From positions 124,001-188,000 of the forward strand of contig JABARE010000001.1 in assembly GCA_019187365.1 (NCBI GenBank): a stretch of 64,000 nt of DNA, given 5' to 3'. The DNA comes from Saprospiraceae bacterium (lineage in GTDB: Bacteria > Bacteroidota > Bacteroidia > Chitinophagales > Saprospiraceae). The notes beneath the pieces were generated by a model. It was not told where the DNA came from and searched no databases. It was given only the letters and a program-made list of their open reading frames with translations. Shown piece by piece: positions 7,622-16,517 of this stretch. Every line of letters starts with the position of its first letter. Within the stretch, counting starts at the first letter, position 1. Position numbers and translations under genes: made by a program.

Positions 7622-8296
7622 TTAAAATATTTGCCAGTTGACCTGAGCCTTGCCTTCTCCAATCAAATAGGCATTTGCTTTTTCAAAATGACCGTTGCCT
7701 ATGAATCCGCCCCCGGCGAGGGGGGAGGGGTGCGGGCTTTCCAGAATGAGGTGTTTTGTTGGGTCGATCAGCACTTTCTTGGATTTTGCGAAATTCCCCC
7801 AAAGCATAAAGACGATCCCGCTGCAATGGTCGCCTACCTTTCGAATCACTTCATCGGTGAAGAGATGCCATCCGAGGCTCTTATGGGAATTGGGACTCTT
7901 ATGCACAACCGTCAGGGAAGCATTGAGTAACAGGACCCCTTGTGAAGCCCATGGACTGAGGTCCCCCTGCCTGGGAACCGGGTACCCGAAACTCCGATGA
8001 AGCTCTTTGAATATATTTACGAGGCTGGGTGGCAGGGAAACACCATCAGGAACTGAAAAACAAAGGCCCATTGCTTCGCCGGGGCCGTGGTAAGGATCCT
8101 GCCCCAGGATTACCACCTTCAGCCGGTCCAGTGGGCACGCGTCAAAGGCTTTGAAGATCAAGGGCCCCGGAGGATAAATCACCCTCCCGGATGCCTTCTC
8201 CGCACGAAGCGCTTCCGCCAACCGGGAAAAATAGTCTTTTTGGAATTCTTCCTCTAACAGCTTTTTCCACCCAGGCTCCATTTTTACGTGAATCAT
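7622..8296 (-). CDS. ung: Uracil-DNA glycosylase
   Basis: Family 1 UDG that removes uracil from DNA as the first step of base-excision repair. Motifs: the water-activating loop GQDPYHG with catalytic Asp, LLLNASLTV for uracil recognition, and the DNA-intercalating loop HPSPLA. At 224 residues it has full family length. ATG at 8296. It is transcribed away from the surface-protein gene at 8339, with only 42 nt between the two starts. Confidence 0.97.
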   Translation of the reverse strand: MIHVKMEPGWKKLLEEEFQKDYFSRLAEALRAEKASGRVIYPPGPLIFKAFDACPLDRLKVVILGQDPYHGPGEAMGLCFSVPDGVSLPPSLVNIFKELHRSFGYPVPRQGDLSPWASQGVLLLNASLTVVHKSPNSHKSLGWHLFTDEVIRKVGDHCSGIVFMLWGNFAKSKKVLIDPTKHLILESPHPSPLAGGGFIGNGHFEKANAYLIGEGKAQVNWQIF

Positions 8297-8298
8297 TG

Positions 8299-8306
8299 TA
8301 TTTTTG
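8299..8306 (+). promoter_or_regulatory. Candidate Bacteroidota -7 element for the gene at 8339
   Basis: TATTTTTG matches the Bacteroidota -7 consensus TAnnTTTG. It lies 33 nt before the ATG at 8339, in the short gap to the divergent ung. No clear -33 TTG at normal spacing is seen, so this is only a candidate. Confidence 0.35.
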
Positions 8307-8338
8307 AAAAAATGATCAAACAGCTAATTTAGTGGATT

Positions 8339-10444
8339 ATGAAAAATGGGGTATGCATTCTGGTCATCCTGTCAATGATTTTGCCTGCTATCGTGGTGCA
8401 AGTTGAGGCGCAGCCGGTGAAGCATTGGTCGAAGCTATTTGGCGGCAAAAGTACCGACGTGGCATTCTCGACACTCAACTATAACGATACCACTCTTGCC
8501 TTTGCCGGAAGAAGTTCTTCCGCTGAATTGCCGGGGAGTCGAGGTGCTGACGATTTTCTGCTTGGGGTGTGCAATTCGGACGGGAACCTCTCTCTCCTGA
8601 AAAAATTTGGTGGTCCTTCGGTTGATGAAGCGCATTCCGTAGAAAAAATTCCAAATGGCCTGGTGGTTATGGGGGGATATACCTCCGCCAAGGGAGGCGA
8701 TGTTTCGACGTTCTACGGGCTCACCGACACATGGTTGGCTGCTGTCAACCCGGCCAATGGCAGTCTTGTTTGGGAAAAGACCATTGGCGGGACAAACAAT
8801 GACCAGCTCAACGAACTTTTCTATTTAGAAACCGGCAGACTGTTCTTTGCAGGCCATACAAAATCGGTTGATCGCGACGTGGCGATGGTTCCTACGCGGG
8901 GACTCAACGACGTAATGATCGGTTACGTAAACGAGTCTGGCGAACTCAATAAAATTGCCACCTTTGGTGGTGCGAAAGATGAAACCGCAAAGAAAATGCT
9001 GGCTGCTGAAGCTTTCGGCGGTCAAATGCTTGTTTTTGGCGAGTCAAGTTCAAATGACTTAAATTTTGCGGGCTTGAACCGGGGCAGGCGAGACGTTTTT
9101 GTACTCAAGATCAACAGGAACCTGAATCAGGTGTCGCTAAAAACGCTTGGTGGGCCGGGCGATGAGACGTTTGTCGATGCCCTGCGCCTTCCGGGAAACA
9201 ATTACCTGGTATTCTGTGGCGTCAACATGGCAGGGGGGCAGATCGATTCGTTGAAAGGGGGGAGAGACATATGGGTCGCAAAGATCAACTCATTGGGCGA
9301 CCTCCTCTGGGGCAAGGTCATCGGAGGCAGCAAGGATGACGTCCCGATTGCTGCCGCGTTGCTCCAGGACGGGAACATTCTACTCGCAGTTAATTCCATT
9401 TCAAATGACAAGGACATCAATATTCAGCCATATGGAGGAGGCAGTGATGCATTGTTGATGAAGCTCGACACGAACGCCAATGTGCTGTGGAAAAAATATT
9501 ATGGGGGTACCGAAGGGGACAGCCCCAGTGCCCTGGTCACGGATACTCTGGGCAACTTTTATATGACAGCGTCAACGTTTAGCACCGATTTTGACCTGGA
9601 CAGCTCCAATAAGAATCCTCCAGATGTATGGATGATGCGTTTGTCAGAATGCCGACCCTACTATGGAGATTATGCGACCGAAGTGTGCTACGGAGATACA
9701 GCGATCGTCAACGGAAAAATGTATTATGCTGGCAATGAAAACGGCGTGGACACTCTATTGGCACAGAATTACCTTGGATGCGACAGCATCGTTCGCATTT
9801 CCATTCAATTCATTGAAACGGCAAGGAGCATGTCTTTTGACACCTTGTGCTCAGACAGCTCAAAATTGGTCAATGGGATTTTATTTGACAAGGATCATCT
9901 TCTGGACAGCTTCACGCTGGTTTCGTCCAGAGGATGTGATAGCATTGCGACGCTGCAAATGACCATGCTGCAGCCCATTGAATTGCTGGATACCCTGATC
10001 ATCAGGGATGACGGTACAGGCAAAGGTTGCATCGGCGTCCAGCTGCAGGGGGGATGCGAGCCATTTCAATACAAATGGAGCACCGGCGCCGAAGGAACGT
10101 CCACGCTTTGCAAATTATTTTCAGGCTTCTATTCCCTGACGGTGACGGATTGCCACGCATGCCCTGCCGAATTCAGCTTTTTTGTGGCATCTACCGTTGA
10201 TACCCGCGATCCCATTGGCAAGACATTCCGAACGATCCGCTCCGGGGAAATCCTTGAGCTGTTGTTCGAAGGGGACGGCTTCTGCCAGGGCGAAGTATCT
10301 GATATGACGGGACGCCTCATTGCAAGTTACGAAGGGAGAGGGGAGCGGATTATAGTGGACCTCAGGAGTTTGCCTCCCGGATTGTTCCTGCTCCGTTTCC
10401 GTCAGGAGAGAGGAGCCTCGGGTCAATTGCTGTTCATGCCCTGA
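8339..10444 (+). CDS. Exported repeat protein with SprB-type repeat and T9SS-like sorting tail
   Basis: Protein of 701 residues with an N-terminal signal peptide (to about VEAQ). Residues 30-430 hold about seven repeats of 50-60 residues, each starting with a GG-x(2,3)-D element (FGGKSTD, FGGPSVDE, IGGTNNDQ, FGGAKDET, LGGPGDET, IGGSKDD, YGGTEGD), probably beta-propeller blades. About 440-550 has two units ending GCDSI (YLGCDSIVRI, SRGCDSIATL). A SprB-type repeat follows (GGCEPFQYKWSTGAEGT to YSLTVTD). The last 75 residues resemble a T9SS C-terminal sorting domain (MTGRLIASYEG, LPPGLFLLRF), though shorter than usual. It is most likely a secreted or surface-displayed protein of unknown partner. 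Confidence 0.8.
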   Translation: MKNGVCILVILSMILPAIVVQVEAQPVKHWSKLFGGKSTDVAFSTLNYNDTTLAFAGRSSSAELPGSRGADDFLLGVCNSDGNLSLLKKFGGPSVDEAHSVEKIPNGLVVMGGYTSAKGGDVSTFYGLTDTWLAAVNPANGSLVWEKTIGGTNNDQLNELFYLETGRLFFAGHTKSVDRDVAMVPTRGLNDVMIGYVNESGELNKIATFGGAKDETAKKMLAAEAFGGQMLVFGESSSNDLNFAGLNRGRRDVFVLKINRNLNQVSLKTLGGPGDETFVDALRLPGNNYLVFCGVNMAGGQIDSLKGGRDIWVAKINSLGDLLWGKVIGGSKDDVPIAAALLQDGNILLAVNSISNDKDINIQPYGGGSDALLMKLDTNANVLWKKYYGGTEGDSPSALVTDTLGNFYMTASTFSTDFDLDSSNKNPPDVWMMRLSECRPYYGDYATEVCYGDTAIVNGKMYYAGNENGVDTLLAQNYLGCDSIVRISIQFIETARSMSFDTLCSDSSKLVNGILFDKDHLLDSFTLVSSRGCDSIATLQMTMLQPIELLDTLIIRDDGTGKGCIGVQLQGGCEPFQYKWSTGAEGTSTLCKLFSGFYSLTVTDCHACPAEFSFFVASTVDTRDPIGKTFRTIRSGEILELLFEGDGFCQGEVSDMTGRLIASYEGRGERIIVDLRSLPPGLFLLRFRQERGASGQLLFMP

Positions 10445-10463
10445 GGAGTTGTGCAAAGGGCAC

Positions 10464-10471
10464 TATCTTTG
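10464..10471 (+). promoter_or_regulatory. Candidate -7 element upstream of tRNA-Arg
   Basis: TATCTTTG, followed by GCGG, matches TAnnTTTG. It lies 112 nt before the tRNA, in a 139-nt stretch with no gene. It could drive the tRNA transcript, but the -33 spacing is poor. Confidence 0.35.
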
Positions 10472-10583
10472 CGGCCGGCGGAAGGTGGCAAACAGTTGCC
10501 CTGAAATATTCTTGCCAGTTCTCCTGAAAACCGGGGCCTCACTTGCTTGCCATGGGCAAAGCTTGTCTTGTTCCCGCGAATAG

Positions 10584-10657
10584 GGTCCCGTAGCTCAGCT
10601 GGATAGAGCAACTGCCTTCTAAGCAGTAGGTCTCAGGTTCGAATCCTGACGGGATCA
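10584..10657 (+). tRNA. tRNA-Arg(TCT)
   Basis: A 74-nt cloverleaf. Acceptor GGTCCCG (10584-10590) pairs with CGGGATC (10650-10656) with one G-T wobble. D stem GCTC/GAGC; anticodon stem ACTGC/GCAGT around loop CTTCTAA with anticodon TCT; variable loop AGGTC; T stem TCAGG/CCTGA around TTCGAAT; discriminator A at 10657. The 3' CCA is not encoded (CGA follows). It reads AGA arginine codons. Confidence 0.97.
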
Positions 10658-10725
10658 CGATGTATTGCTTGCGTTCGGGCACGTGTCCGACGTTTGGCCA
10701 AGAAATGAAAAATTATTGATTTGAT

Positions 10726-11460
10726 ATGAATAGATTTGTTTTAACGATTTTTTGCCTGACCATAGCCTTTGCAGGATTTGGACAAGGCCTGTCGAAGGGA
10801 AAAATCCGCATGGCCGTTGAAAAAATATTTCTGAATGGCGAGGAAGCTCCGGCTCAAATGGCCTCCACACTTGGAAATATACAACTGGATATCATTTCTG
10901 ATGGCTTTCGTCAGAAAACCGCCATGACGATGATGATGATGAATACTGTAACTTTTTTTGACTCCAGAACGGACAGCATAAAGATGTATATGGACCTTAT
11001 GGGTAAAAAGTACCTCGTAGAGGACAGCAGGGCAGGATTGCAGAAAGGCGACACCCTCGGCGGAATGCAGAAGGCTGAGGTCAAGACCGTTGAACACAGG
11101 GATGATGTAAAGGAGATCCTGGGCTACCCCTGCTACCGAGTGGACGTCACCATGAAGGCACCAATGGATGGTGAAGATGCACAATCTGAAGCCAACATTG
11201 AAATGAAGCTATACGTTACAGATAAGCTGAAGTTCGACGGCTCGTACGTCACCCAGGGGAAAGAAGCCATCCCCCTGAAGGGAACCCCGCTGGAATACAC
11301 CATGCGCATGGGGGGAGGCAGTTTTTCGATGGAGATGCTGATGGTTGCAAAGGAGATCGGGTTCGAGGTTTCTGCAGATGCTTTTGATCCTCCCGCAGGC
11401 AAGTATAAAGTATACACCATGCAAGCGTTCCAGGAGGAAATGGGCCAAATGAAACGCTAA
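10726..11460 (+). CDS. Exported DUF4412-type protein
   Basis: Protein of 244 residues with a signal peptide (MNRFVLTIFCLTIAFAGFGQ). The rest has the lipoprotein-carrier-like beta-sheet pattern of Bacteroidota DUF4412 proteins: IRMAVEKIFL, a methionine-rich strand MTMMMMN, YMDLMGKKYLVEDSRAG, then ILGYPCYRVDVTM with a conserved Gly-x-x-Cys, and a terminal segment FDPPAGKYKVYTMQAF. The biological role of this family is not established. It is convergent with yajC, with 10 nt between the stops and no obvious terminator. Confidence 0.75.
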   Translation: MNRFVLTIFCLTIAFAGFGQGLSKGKIRMAVEKIFLNGEEAPAQMASTLGNIQLDIISDGFRQKTAMTMMMMNTVTFFDSRTDSIKMYMDLMGKKYLVEDSRAGLQKGDTLGGMQKAEVKTVEHRDDVKEILGYPCYRVDVTMKAPMDGEDAQSEANIEMKLYVTDKLKFDGSYVTQGKEAIPLKGTPLEYTMRMGGGSFSMEMLMVAKEIGFEVSADAFDPPAGKYKVYTMQAFQEEMGQMKR

Positions 11461-11470
11461 ATTCGCACTC

Positions 11471-11755
11471 TTATAACTCGAGTTGGTATTTGTCCCGGAG
11501 CGACTCACTTCCTTCTCTGGAAATGGAGGATTTGAGAATTTTAATAAATGATTTGGAGTCCAACTGCAGTTCGACGACGAGGTCCTCGATTTTTGTAATG
11601 CGACCAACAATACCAGCCTGTGTTACCACCTGGTCGCCCTTTTTGATCTCGGTCAAAAACTTATTCTGGGCTTTTTGCTGACGCGATTTAGGCAGGATAA
11701 AAAAGACGTACATGATTGCAAACAGCACCACGTACAGGATGATCATACTTTGCAT
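11471..11755 (-). CDS. yajC: Preprotein translocase subunit YajC
   Basis: Protein of 94 residues: one N-terminal helix (IILYVVLFAIMYVFFILP) followed by the basic stretch KSRQQKAQNKF and the small beta domain IKKGDQVVTQAGIVGRITKIEDLVVELQLD. This is the YajC accessory subunit of the Sec translocon that works with SecDF in the inner membrane. The GDQVVTQAGIVGRI core is diagnostic. No usual partner gene (secD, nusB) is adjacent here. Confidence 0.93.
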   Translation of the reverse strand: MQSMIILYVVLFAIMYVFFILPKSRQQKAQNKFLTEIKKGDQVVTQAGIVGRITKIEDLVVELQLDSKSFIKILKSSISREGSESLRDKYQLEL

Positions 11756-12164
11756 AAATTTGATTTAATTGAATTGCCAGGCCATTCAGGTCGGCAAAAG
11801 AAAAATCATTCCCCTTTCCCAAATGGCACTCGCCGGATGCAAATCTATCTGATTTGAGCGGATTGGACAAGTCGAAGGGAAAGTCCTGCAATCCGGCGCT
11901 GGAGTCAGTGACTTTCGCTGGGTCCCCGTCCGGAGGGTCCCGGAGGTCGATGATGGACGACGGGAATCGAAGGGTGGTTTACAGTTGAAGGTGCCGCGGG
12001 CCCAACCGGTGAATTTGTCAAATCGATTGATCGACAAGACCTTGCGCAATTCTGCATGAAACTTTCAGCGTGGAATTTTTGTTTTCCATCCGGATCGGCC
12101 TGAGTAGCCAAAATGCGTGCTGTAAGGGGACGTCAATGAATAAATCATTGTATTAAAACATGGG
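11756..12164. other. 409-nt stretch without a recognisable gene
   Basis: Between yajC and aroK. Open frames exist on both strands (for example 11786-12049 minus and about 11850-12050 plus), but their translations are low-complexity, rich in Pro/Ser/Arg, and match no family I know. About 11880-12010 is clearly more GC-rich than its flanks and has short repeats of the type TCCGGAGGGTCCCGGAGG, so a structured RNA is possible. I compared it with RNase P RNA, tmRNA and SRP RNA signature motifs and found no match. The yajC promoter must lie at the left end. Confidence 0.4.
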
Positions 12165-12692
12165 ATGCGACTTCAGAGGGTATTGAGCCTGGTGGGGATG
12201 CCAGGATCCGGGAAAACGGCATTTGCCAGGGCAATAGGCGAGAGATGGGGGTTTGCGATGACTGACCTGGATGAATTGGTCGAGTCGCAGTGCGGCACGT
12301 CGCTGGGATCGCTGAGTTCTTTATATGGCGAGAGGCAATTTCGAGCACTTGAGCGATTCTGTCTGCTCAACGTGCTCAGTGGGAGCCCGGTGGTACTAAG
12401 TACTGGAGGCGGTACCCCTGCACACTTTGATAACATGAACCATCTGCTGGGGAGCTCAGCAGTGATTTACATAGAGCGCAACACGGATTGGGTATCCCGT
12501 CAGCTCGTGGTGCGTCCCCGGGCATTTCTCGATCATGATCTGTCGCCTGGCGATCTGACCGCCAAACTCTTCGCGAATCGCCAGGGTCAATATGCACGGG
12601 CCCACCTGACTCTTCACGCTGATTGCCCTGACCACAAGCGCCTGGATGCTGTTGAGGAATTTTGCAGGAAATTTGCGATCATTGCCGATTGA
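12165..12692 (+). CDS. aroK: Shikimate kinase
   Basis: Phosphorylates shikimate at the 3-hydroxyl in the chorismate pathway. The Walker A is GMPGSGKT (residues 11-18), the shikimate/Mg site is TDLDE (33-37), the substrate loop is STGGGTPA, and the LID arginine lies in VVRPRAFL, with a second arginine in FANRQGQYARAH. At 175 residues it has normal length. The stop is 7 nt before trxB, so the two form a pair on the plus strand. Confidence 0.94.
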   Translation: MRLQRVLSLVGMPGSGKTAFARAIGERWGFAMTDLDELVESQCGTSLGSLSSLYGERQFRALERFCLLNVLSGSPVVLSTGGGTPAHFDNMNHLLGSSAVIYIERNTDWVSRQLVVRPRAFLDHDLSPGDLTAKLFANRQGQYARAHLTLHADCPDHKRLDAVEEFCRKFAIIAD

Positions 12693-12699
12693 ATTCAAT

Positions 12700-13638
12700 A
12701 TGGAACAGAAAATACACAACACAATCATCGTCGGATCGGGACCATCCGGGTATACAGCGGCGATCTATACCGCCCGTGCAAATATGTCTCCTTTGCTGTT
12801 TACCGGAGTCGAGCCCGGAGGGCAGCTGATGATCACCACCGACGTCGAGAATTACCCCGGTTATCCAAATGGCGTGCTCGGTCCTCAGATGATGGATGAT
12901 TTTATGAAGCAGGCTCAGCGCTTTGGCACAGATATCAAATACGAAGTCATTGAAAAGGTCGATTTGAGTGGTCCCGTTCACAAGCTGTGGACAGAAAGCG
13001 GTGAGCTGTTTCTCGCTCATACCGTCATCATTTCGACAGGTGCAAGCGCAAAGTGGCTTGGGCTTGAATCTGAGAAACGCTTGATGAATAAGGGAGTATC
13101 TGCATGTGCCGTATGCGATGGATTCTTTTTTAAAGGCAAAGTTGTTTCGGTTGTTGGTGGAGGCGATACCGCTGTTGAGGAAGCCACCTACCTCTCAAAG
13201 ATGTGTCCTGAAGTTCACTTGTTCGTGCGCAGAGATGTCTTGCGAGCTTCCAAGATCATGCAGGAACGCCTGATGGCAAACCCGGTCATTCGCGTGCATT
13301 GGAACACCGAAATTGAGGAGATTGGCGGAGAGCATGAAGTTACTCACGTCAACGTGATCGACCGCAAAACCGGGAACAAGCAGAGGATCAATTTGAGTGC
13401 CGTTTTTATCGCAATAGGGCACCAGCCCAATTCTACCCCATTCCGTCAATGGCTGGACACCGATGAACAGGGATATATCAAGACCATCGCGGGTTCAACC
13501 AAAACCCGTATAGAAGGTGTTTTTGCCTGCGGTGACGTCCAGGATCGGATATACCGACAGGCCATTACAGCCGCCGGATCGGGCTGCATGGCCGCATTGG
13601 ACGCCGAGCGCTTTTTGGTGGAAAAGGGTCTCCACTGA
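12700..13638 (+). CDS. trxB: Thioredoxin reductase
   Basis: NADPH-dependent FAD disulfide reductase that regenerates thioredoxin in the cytoplasm. FAD motif VGSGPSGYTAA near the N-terminus, redox-active CAVC (residues 136-139), NADPH motif VVGGGDTAVEEA, and C-terminal FAD motif GVFACGDVQD. The start is ATG 12700; the frame is open further upstream into aroK, but those residues are not part of the family. 312 residues. Convergent with dnaG, with a 9-nt gap. Confidence 0.97.
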   Translation: MEQKIHNTIIVGSGPSGYTAAIYTARANMSPLLFTGVEPGGQLMITTDVENYPGYPNGVLGPQMMDDFMKQAQRFGTDIKYEVIEKVDLSGPVHKLWTESGELFLAHTVIISTGASAKWLGLESEKRLMNKGVSACAVCDGFFFKGKVVSVVGGGDTAVEEATYLSKMCPEVHLFVRRDVLRASKIMQERLMANPVIRVHWNTEIEEIGGEHEVTHVNVIDRKTGNKQRINLSAVFIAIGHQPNSTPFRQWLDTDEQGYIKTIAGSTKTRIEGVFACGDVQDRIYRQAITAAGSGCMAALDAERFLVEKGLH

Positions 13639-13647
13639 AGCTAAGCG

Positions 13648-15597
13648 TTATTGGACGATAACCGTGCGCAACATTGCTGCAATTTCGTTGCGTTGAATCA
13701 CGATGTGCTGAAGTGATTTTAATTCGAGTTCCAGTTCTTCTTCGCTGAGCTGAGCATCATGCAATTTCTTTTCGAGCACGGAAATAAACTTGTTGTATTT
13801 CTTGAGCTTAAATCTCAGTATGGCCTGGCGGATGTCTTCCAGGGCATTTTCTTCGGGGTCCTTTTGCGTCAGTAAATAGATGCCCATTTTGTCACTCCAA
13901 TTGCTGCTGTACTCAAATTTACTCATCGTGAATTCCAGCGCCAGGTTGGCGATGTCCTGACTTTCGTGTCCGATAAAATATTGCAGTCCGGGCACTTTCC
14001 CTTCACTGAGTTGGAGTGCAGTCTCTTCAATGACCCGGCGTATGTTGGCATCTTCAAAATAGGGGAGAGTATCTGTAATGTTGTCAATGATGTATTGGGA
14101 AAAGGGGATGATGGGTTCCGTCTCTCGCATGCGGTCACCAAACAACATCAGCACCCGGCAAAGATCTTTTTCCTGAAACGTATCCGACGTATCCGATGCA
14201 GTGTTCTGTTTTGGAGCAACATTGCCCTTGGTAGTAAGATCTGCCAGGACTTCCCTGTCGCGTTCAAGGGCATCCTTCTGCATTCTGAAGGACCGGATCC
14301 TGCGATCCTCCTGAAGGAACCTGTTGCAGCTGTCTATCAGGCTGGGTTCGTCAATTCCGGTTTTATACGAAGTTTCCCGGAGGTAAACGGCCCGTTGAAT
14401 GGGATCGGGTATTTTAGAGATGGAGCGCACGATTTCGCTGGCCACCTGAGCCTTTTTAAGCGGTTCATTCTGAATGCCTTCCATCTCAACTGCGATCCGG
14501 AACATGATGAAATCGACGGATTGTTCATTGAGGAATTTCTGAAAGGCTTCGGTGCCGACTTTTTTTAGGTAGCTGTCAGGATCGTCGCGATCGGGAATCA
14601 GGGCTATTTTAACGTGCATACCCTCCTGCAAAATCATGTCCATTCCCCGGGTGGCGGCTTTTATACCGGCCGGATCCCCATCATACAACAGCAGGATGTT
14701 GGAGGTGATCCGCTTGATGGCGTGGATCTGTTCTTCGGTAAGTGAAGTGCCGGAAGAAGCCACTACATTTTCAATGCCTGCCTGAGACAAAGAGATGACG
14801 TCGGTGTAACCCTCTACCAGGATGCAACGGTTCTGCTCCCGGATGCTGCGGCGCGCCAGATGAAGTCCGTAGAGCGTTTTGCTCTTTTGGTATATCGTCG
14901 ATTCAGGAGAATTGATGTATTTGGCAACCTTGGATTCAGGCGACATGATGCGCCCGGCGAAAGCAATGCACCGGCCTCCCACTGCGTGAATTGGAAAGAT
15001 GACCCGGTCGCGAAAGAAGTCCCGGTCGTGTTCGTTTACAAGTCCCAACATGGAGAGATATTCTCTTTGAAATCCGGCCTGCTGGCTCTTTTTGGAGAAG
15101 GCATCCGGGATGTCAGGAGCAAATCCCAGTTCAAACTTTTTAATGGTTGCGTCGGTGAGCCCGCGGTGTCTGAAATATGCAAGACCAATTGCCTGACCTT
15201 CGTTCGTGTTCCATAGGTTGTTGGCGAAATGATCGAGTGCGAAATGGTTGAGGATGTACAGGCTTTCCCTGAGCTTGTCTTCTTCGGTTGACTCCGGCGA
15301 ACGTTCGGTTTCTTCAAGGCCTATGTGATAGCGCTTGGCCAGCGAGCGGATGGCTTCCGGAAAACTGAGTTGCTCAGCTTCCATCACAAACTGAACGGGA
15401 GTTCCTCCTTTTCCGCATCCAAAACATTTAAAGATGTTCTTCTGGGGAGATACGTAGAAGGAGGGGGTCTTCTCTTTGTGAAAGGGACATAACCCAATGA
15501 GATTTGCTCCCCGCTGGCGAAGGTCGACGTATTCGCGTGCAAGTTCATCGATGCGAGCTGTATCGATGACCTGGTCGATTGATTTGCGACTGATCAT
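13648..15597 (-). CDS. dnaG: DNA primase DnaG
   Basis: Synthesises RNA primers for replication. An N-terminal CHC2 zinc finger (C37, H40, C58, C61) is followed by the catalytic core with the Toprim motif LVEGYTDVIS and the acidic motif LLYDGDPAG, then the RHRGLTD segment. The C-terminal 200 residues form a divergent helicase-interaction domain, as usual for Bacteroidota. 649 residues, ATG at 15597. dapB lies 50 nt upstream on the same strand. Confidence 0.97.
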   Translation of the reverse strand: MISRKSIDQVIDTARIDELAREYVDLRQRGANLIGLCPFHKEKTPSFYVSPQKNIFKCFGCGKGGTPVQFVMEAEQLSFPEAIRSLAKRYHIGLEETERSPESTEEDKLRESLYILNHFALDHFANNLWNTNEGQAIGLAYFRHRGLTDATIKKFELGFAPDIPDAFSKKSQQAGFQREYLSMLGLVNEHDRDFFRDRVIFPIHAVGGRCIAFAGRIMSPESKVAKYINSPESTIYQKSKTLYGLHLARRSIREQNRCILVEGYTDVISLSQAGIENVVASSGTSLTEEQIHAIKRITSNILLLYDGDPAGIKAATRGMDMILQEGMHVKIALIPDRDDPDSYLKKVGTEAFQKFLNEQSVDFIMFRIAVEMEGIQNEPLKKAQVASEIVRSISKIPDPIQRAVYLRETSYKTGIDEPSLIDSCNRFLQEDRRIRSFRMQKDALERDREVLADLTTKGNVAPKQNTASDTSDTFQEKDLCRVLMLFGDRMRETEPIIPFSQYIIDNITDTLPYFEDANIRRVIEETALQLSEGKVPGLQYFIGHESQDIANLALEFTMSKFEYSSNWSDKMGIYLLTQKDPEENALEDIRQAILRFKLKKYNKFISVLEKKLHDAQLSEEELELELKSLQHIVIQRNEIAAMLRTVIVQ

Positions 15598-15647
15598 CTC
15601 CGGATTAAGTGAAGGCGATCATCGAAATGGGTATTTGATATCAGCAT

Positions 15648-16370
15648 TTACCAGTCGTTCAATTGTAAGACATCCTTCATGGTATAAATGCCTTTTTTAT
15701 TCAGTAAGTATTCACACGCCAACACTGCACCGTTTGCAAATCCCTCGCGGGAATGCGCATTATGACGGATCTCGATCTCATCTGTTATCGAATGGTAACG
15801 GACCGCATGGAATCCAACGATTTCCCCTTCGCGCGAGGATATGACCGGCAATGTTCCTGCCTCAGGGCTAGTTTCATCGGACCACTTGTGGTAAGAAGGA
15901 TGGATTGCAAGAATGTCTGCGGTTAGCTGCAACGCAGTTCCACTGGGGGCATCCCGTTTATGAATGTGGTGGGTTTCCCGGACCTCAGCCTGGTAATTCC
16001 CATGGGCACTCATGGCCTGTGCAAGTTTCCGGTTCAGTGCAAAAAACAACTGAACACCTACGCTGAAGTTTGAAGAGTACAGCAATGCACCTCCAAGGCG
16101 ATCGGTCAATTGTTGTATTTCTCCATAACGATCGAGCCATCCAGTAGTTCCACAAACAACCGGAACACCTGCCCGAAGACAGGCTCCCAAATGTTCGACT
16201 GCCGAATCTGGCCGGGTAAATTCTATGGCCATATCTGCCTCAGCCAAACAAGCCGGGAGCTGGTCGCGGTTATTGCTTGAAACGCGGCCACATACTTCGT
16301 GATGCCTGGCGGTGAGTACCCGCTCAATGGCGCGCCCCATCTTGCCATAACCTATGAGGCAAACTTTCAC
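15648..16370 (-). CDS. dapB: 4-hydroxy-tetrahydrodipicolinate reductase
   Basis: Second committed step of lysine/diaminopimelate synthesis. Nucleotide-binding motif CLIGYGKMGRA at the N-terminus, then CGTTGWL, catalytic ETHHIHKRDAPSGTAL with the HH pair and Lys, and VRYHSITDEIEIRHNAHSREGFA. The short form (240 residues) is typical of Bacteroidota. The start codon is GTG at 16370. Divergent from accD across a 147-nt gap. Confidence 0.95.
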   Translation of the reverse strand: MKVCLIGYGKMGRAIERVLTARHHEVCGRVSSNNRDQLPACLAEADMAIEFTRPDSAVEHLGACLRAGVPVVCGTTGWLDRYGEIQQLTDRLGGALLYSSNFSVGVQLFFALNRKLAQAMSAHGNYQAEVRETHHIHKRDAPSGTALQLTADILAIHPSYHKWSDETSPEAGTLPVISSREGEIVGFHAVRYHSITDEIEIRHNAHSREGFANGAVLACEYLLNKKGIYTMKDVLQLNDW

Positions 16371-16446
16371 AAATTATTGATAATTAATATTGTATTAATA
16401 AAAAGTCGACTTGCTTGTTCCAAAATTAAGGCTTTCTTGAAAAATA

Positions 16447-16480
16447 TTGCAGCCCCTTGATGGAAATGTACATAAATTTG
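16447..16480 (+). promoter_or_regulatory. Candidate promoter of accD
   Basis: A TTG at 16447-16449 and TAAATTTG at 16473-16480 are separated by 23 nt, at the long end of the range described for TTG/TAnnTTTG promoters in Bacteroidota. It is 37 nt before the accD ATG. Confidence 0.45.
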
Positions 16481-16517
16481 CTGACCCACATGGGAATCAT
16501 GGCCAAACATTGAATGG

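Noticed and set aside
11873-12060. Possible RNase P RNA because of GAAGGGAAAGTCC
   Set aside because: The other conserved blocks (downstream ACAGAA and the closing CCGGCTTA) are missing on both strands.
12646-12699. Upstream start for trxB inside aroK
   Set aside because: Thioredoxin reductases start just before the IIVGSGPSG motif; ATG 12700 fits, the upstream 18 codons do not.
13966-14568. 200-codon plus-strand frame inside dnaG
   Set aside because: Antisense to dnaG, no motif.
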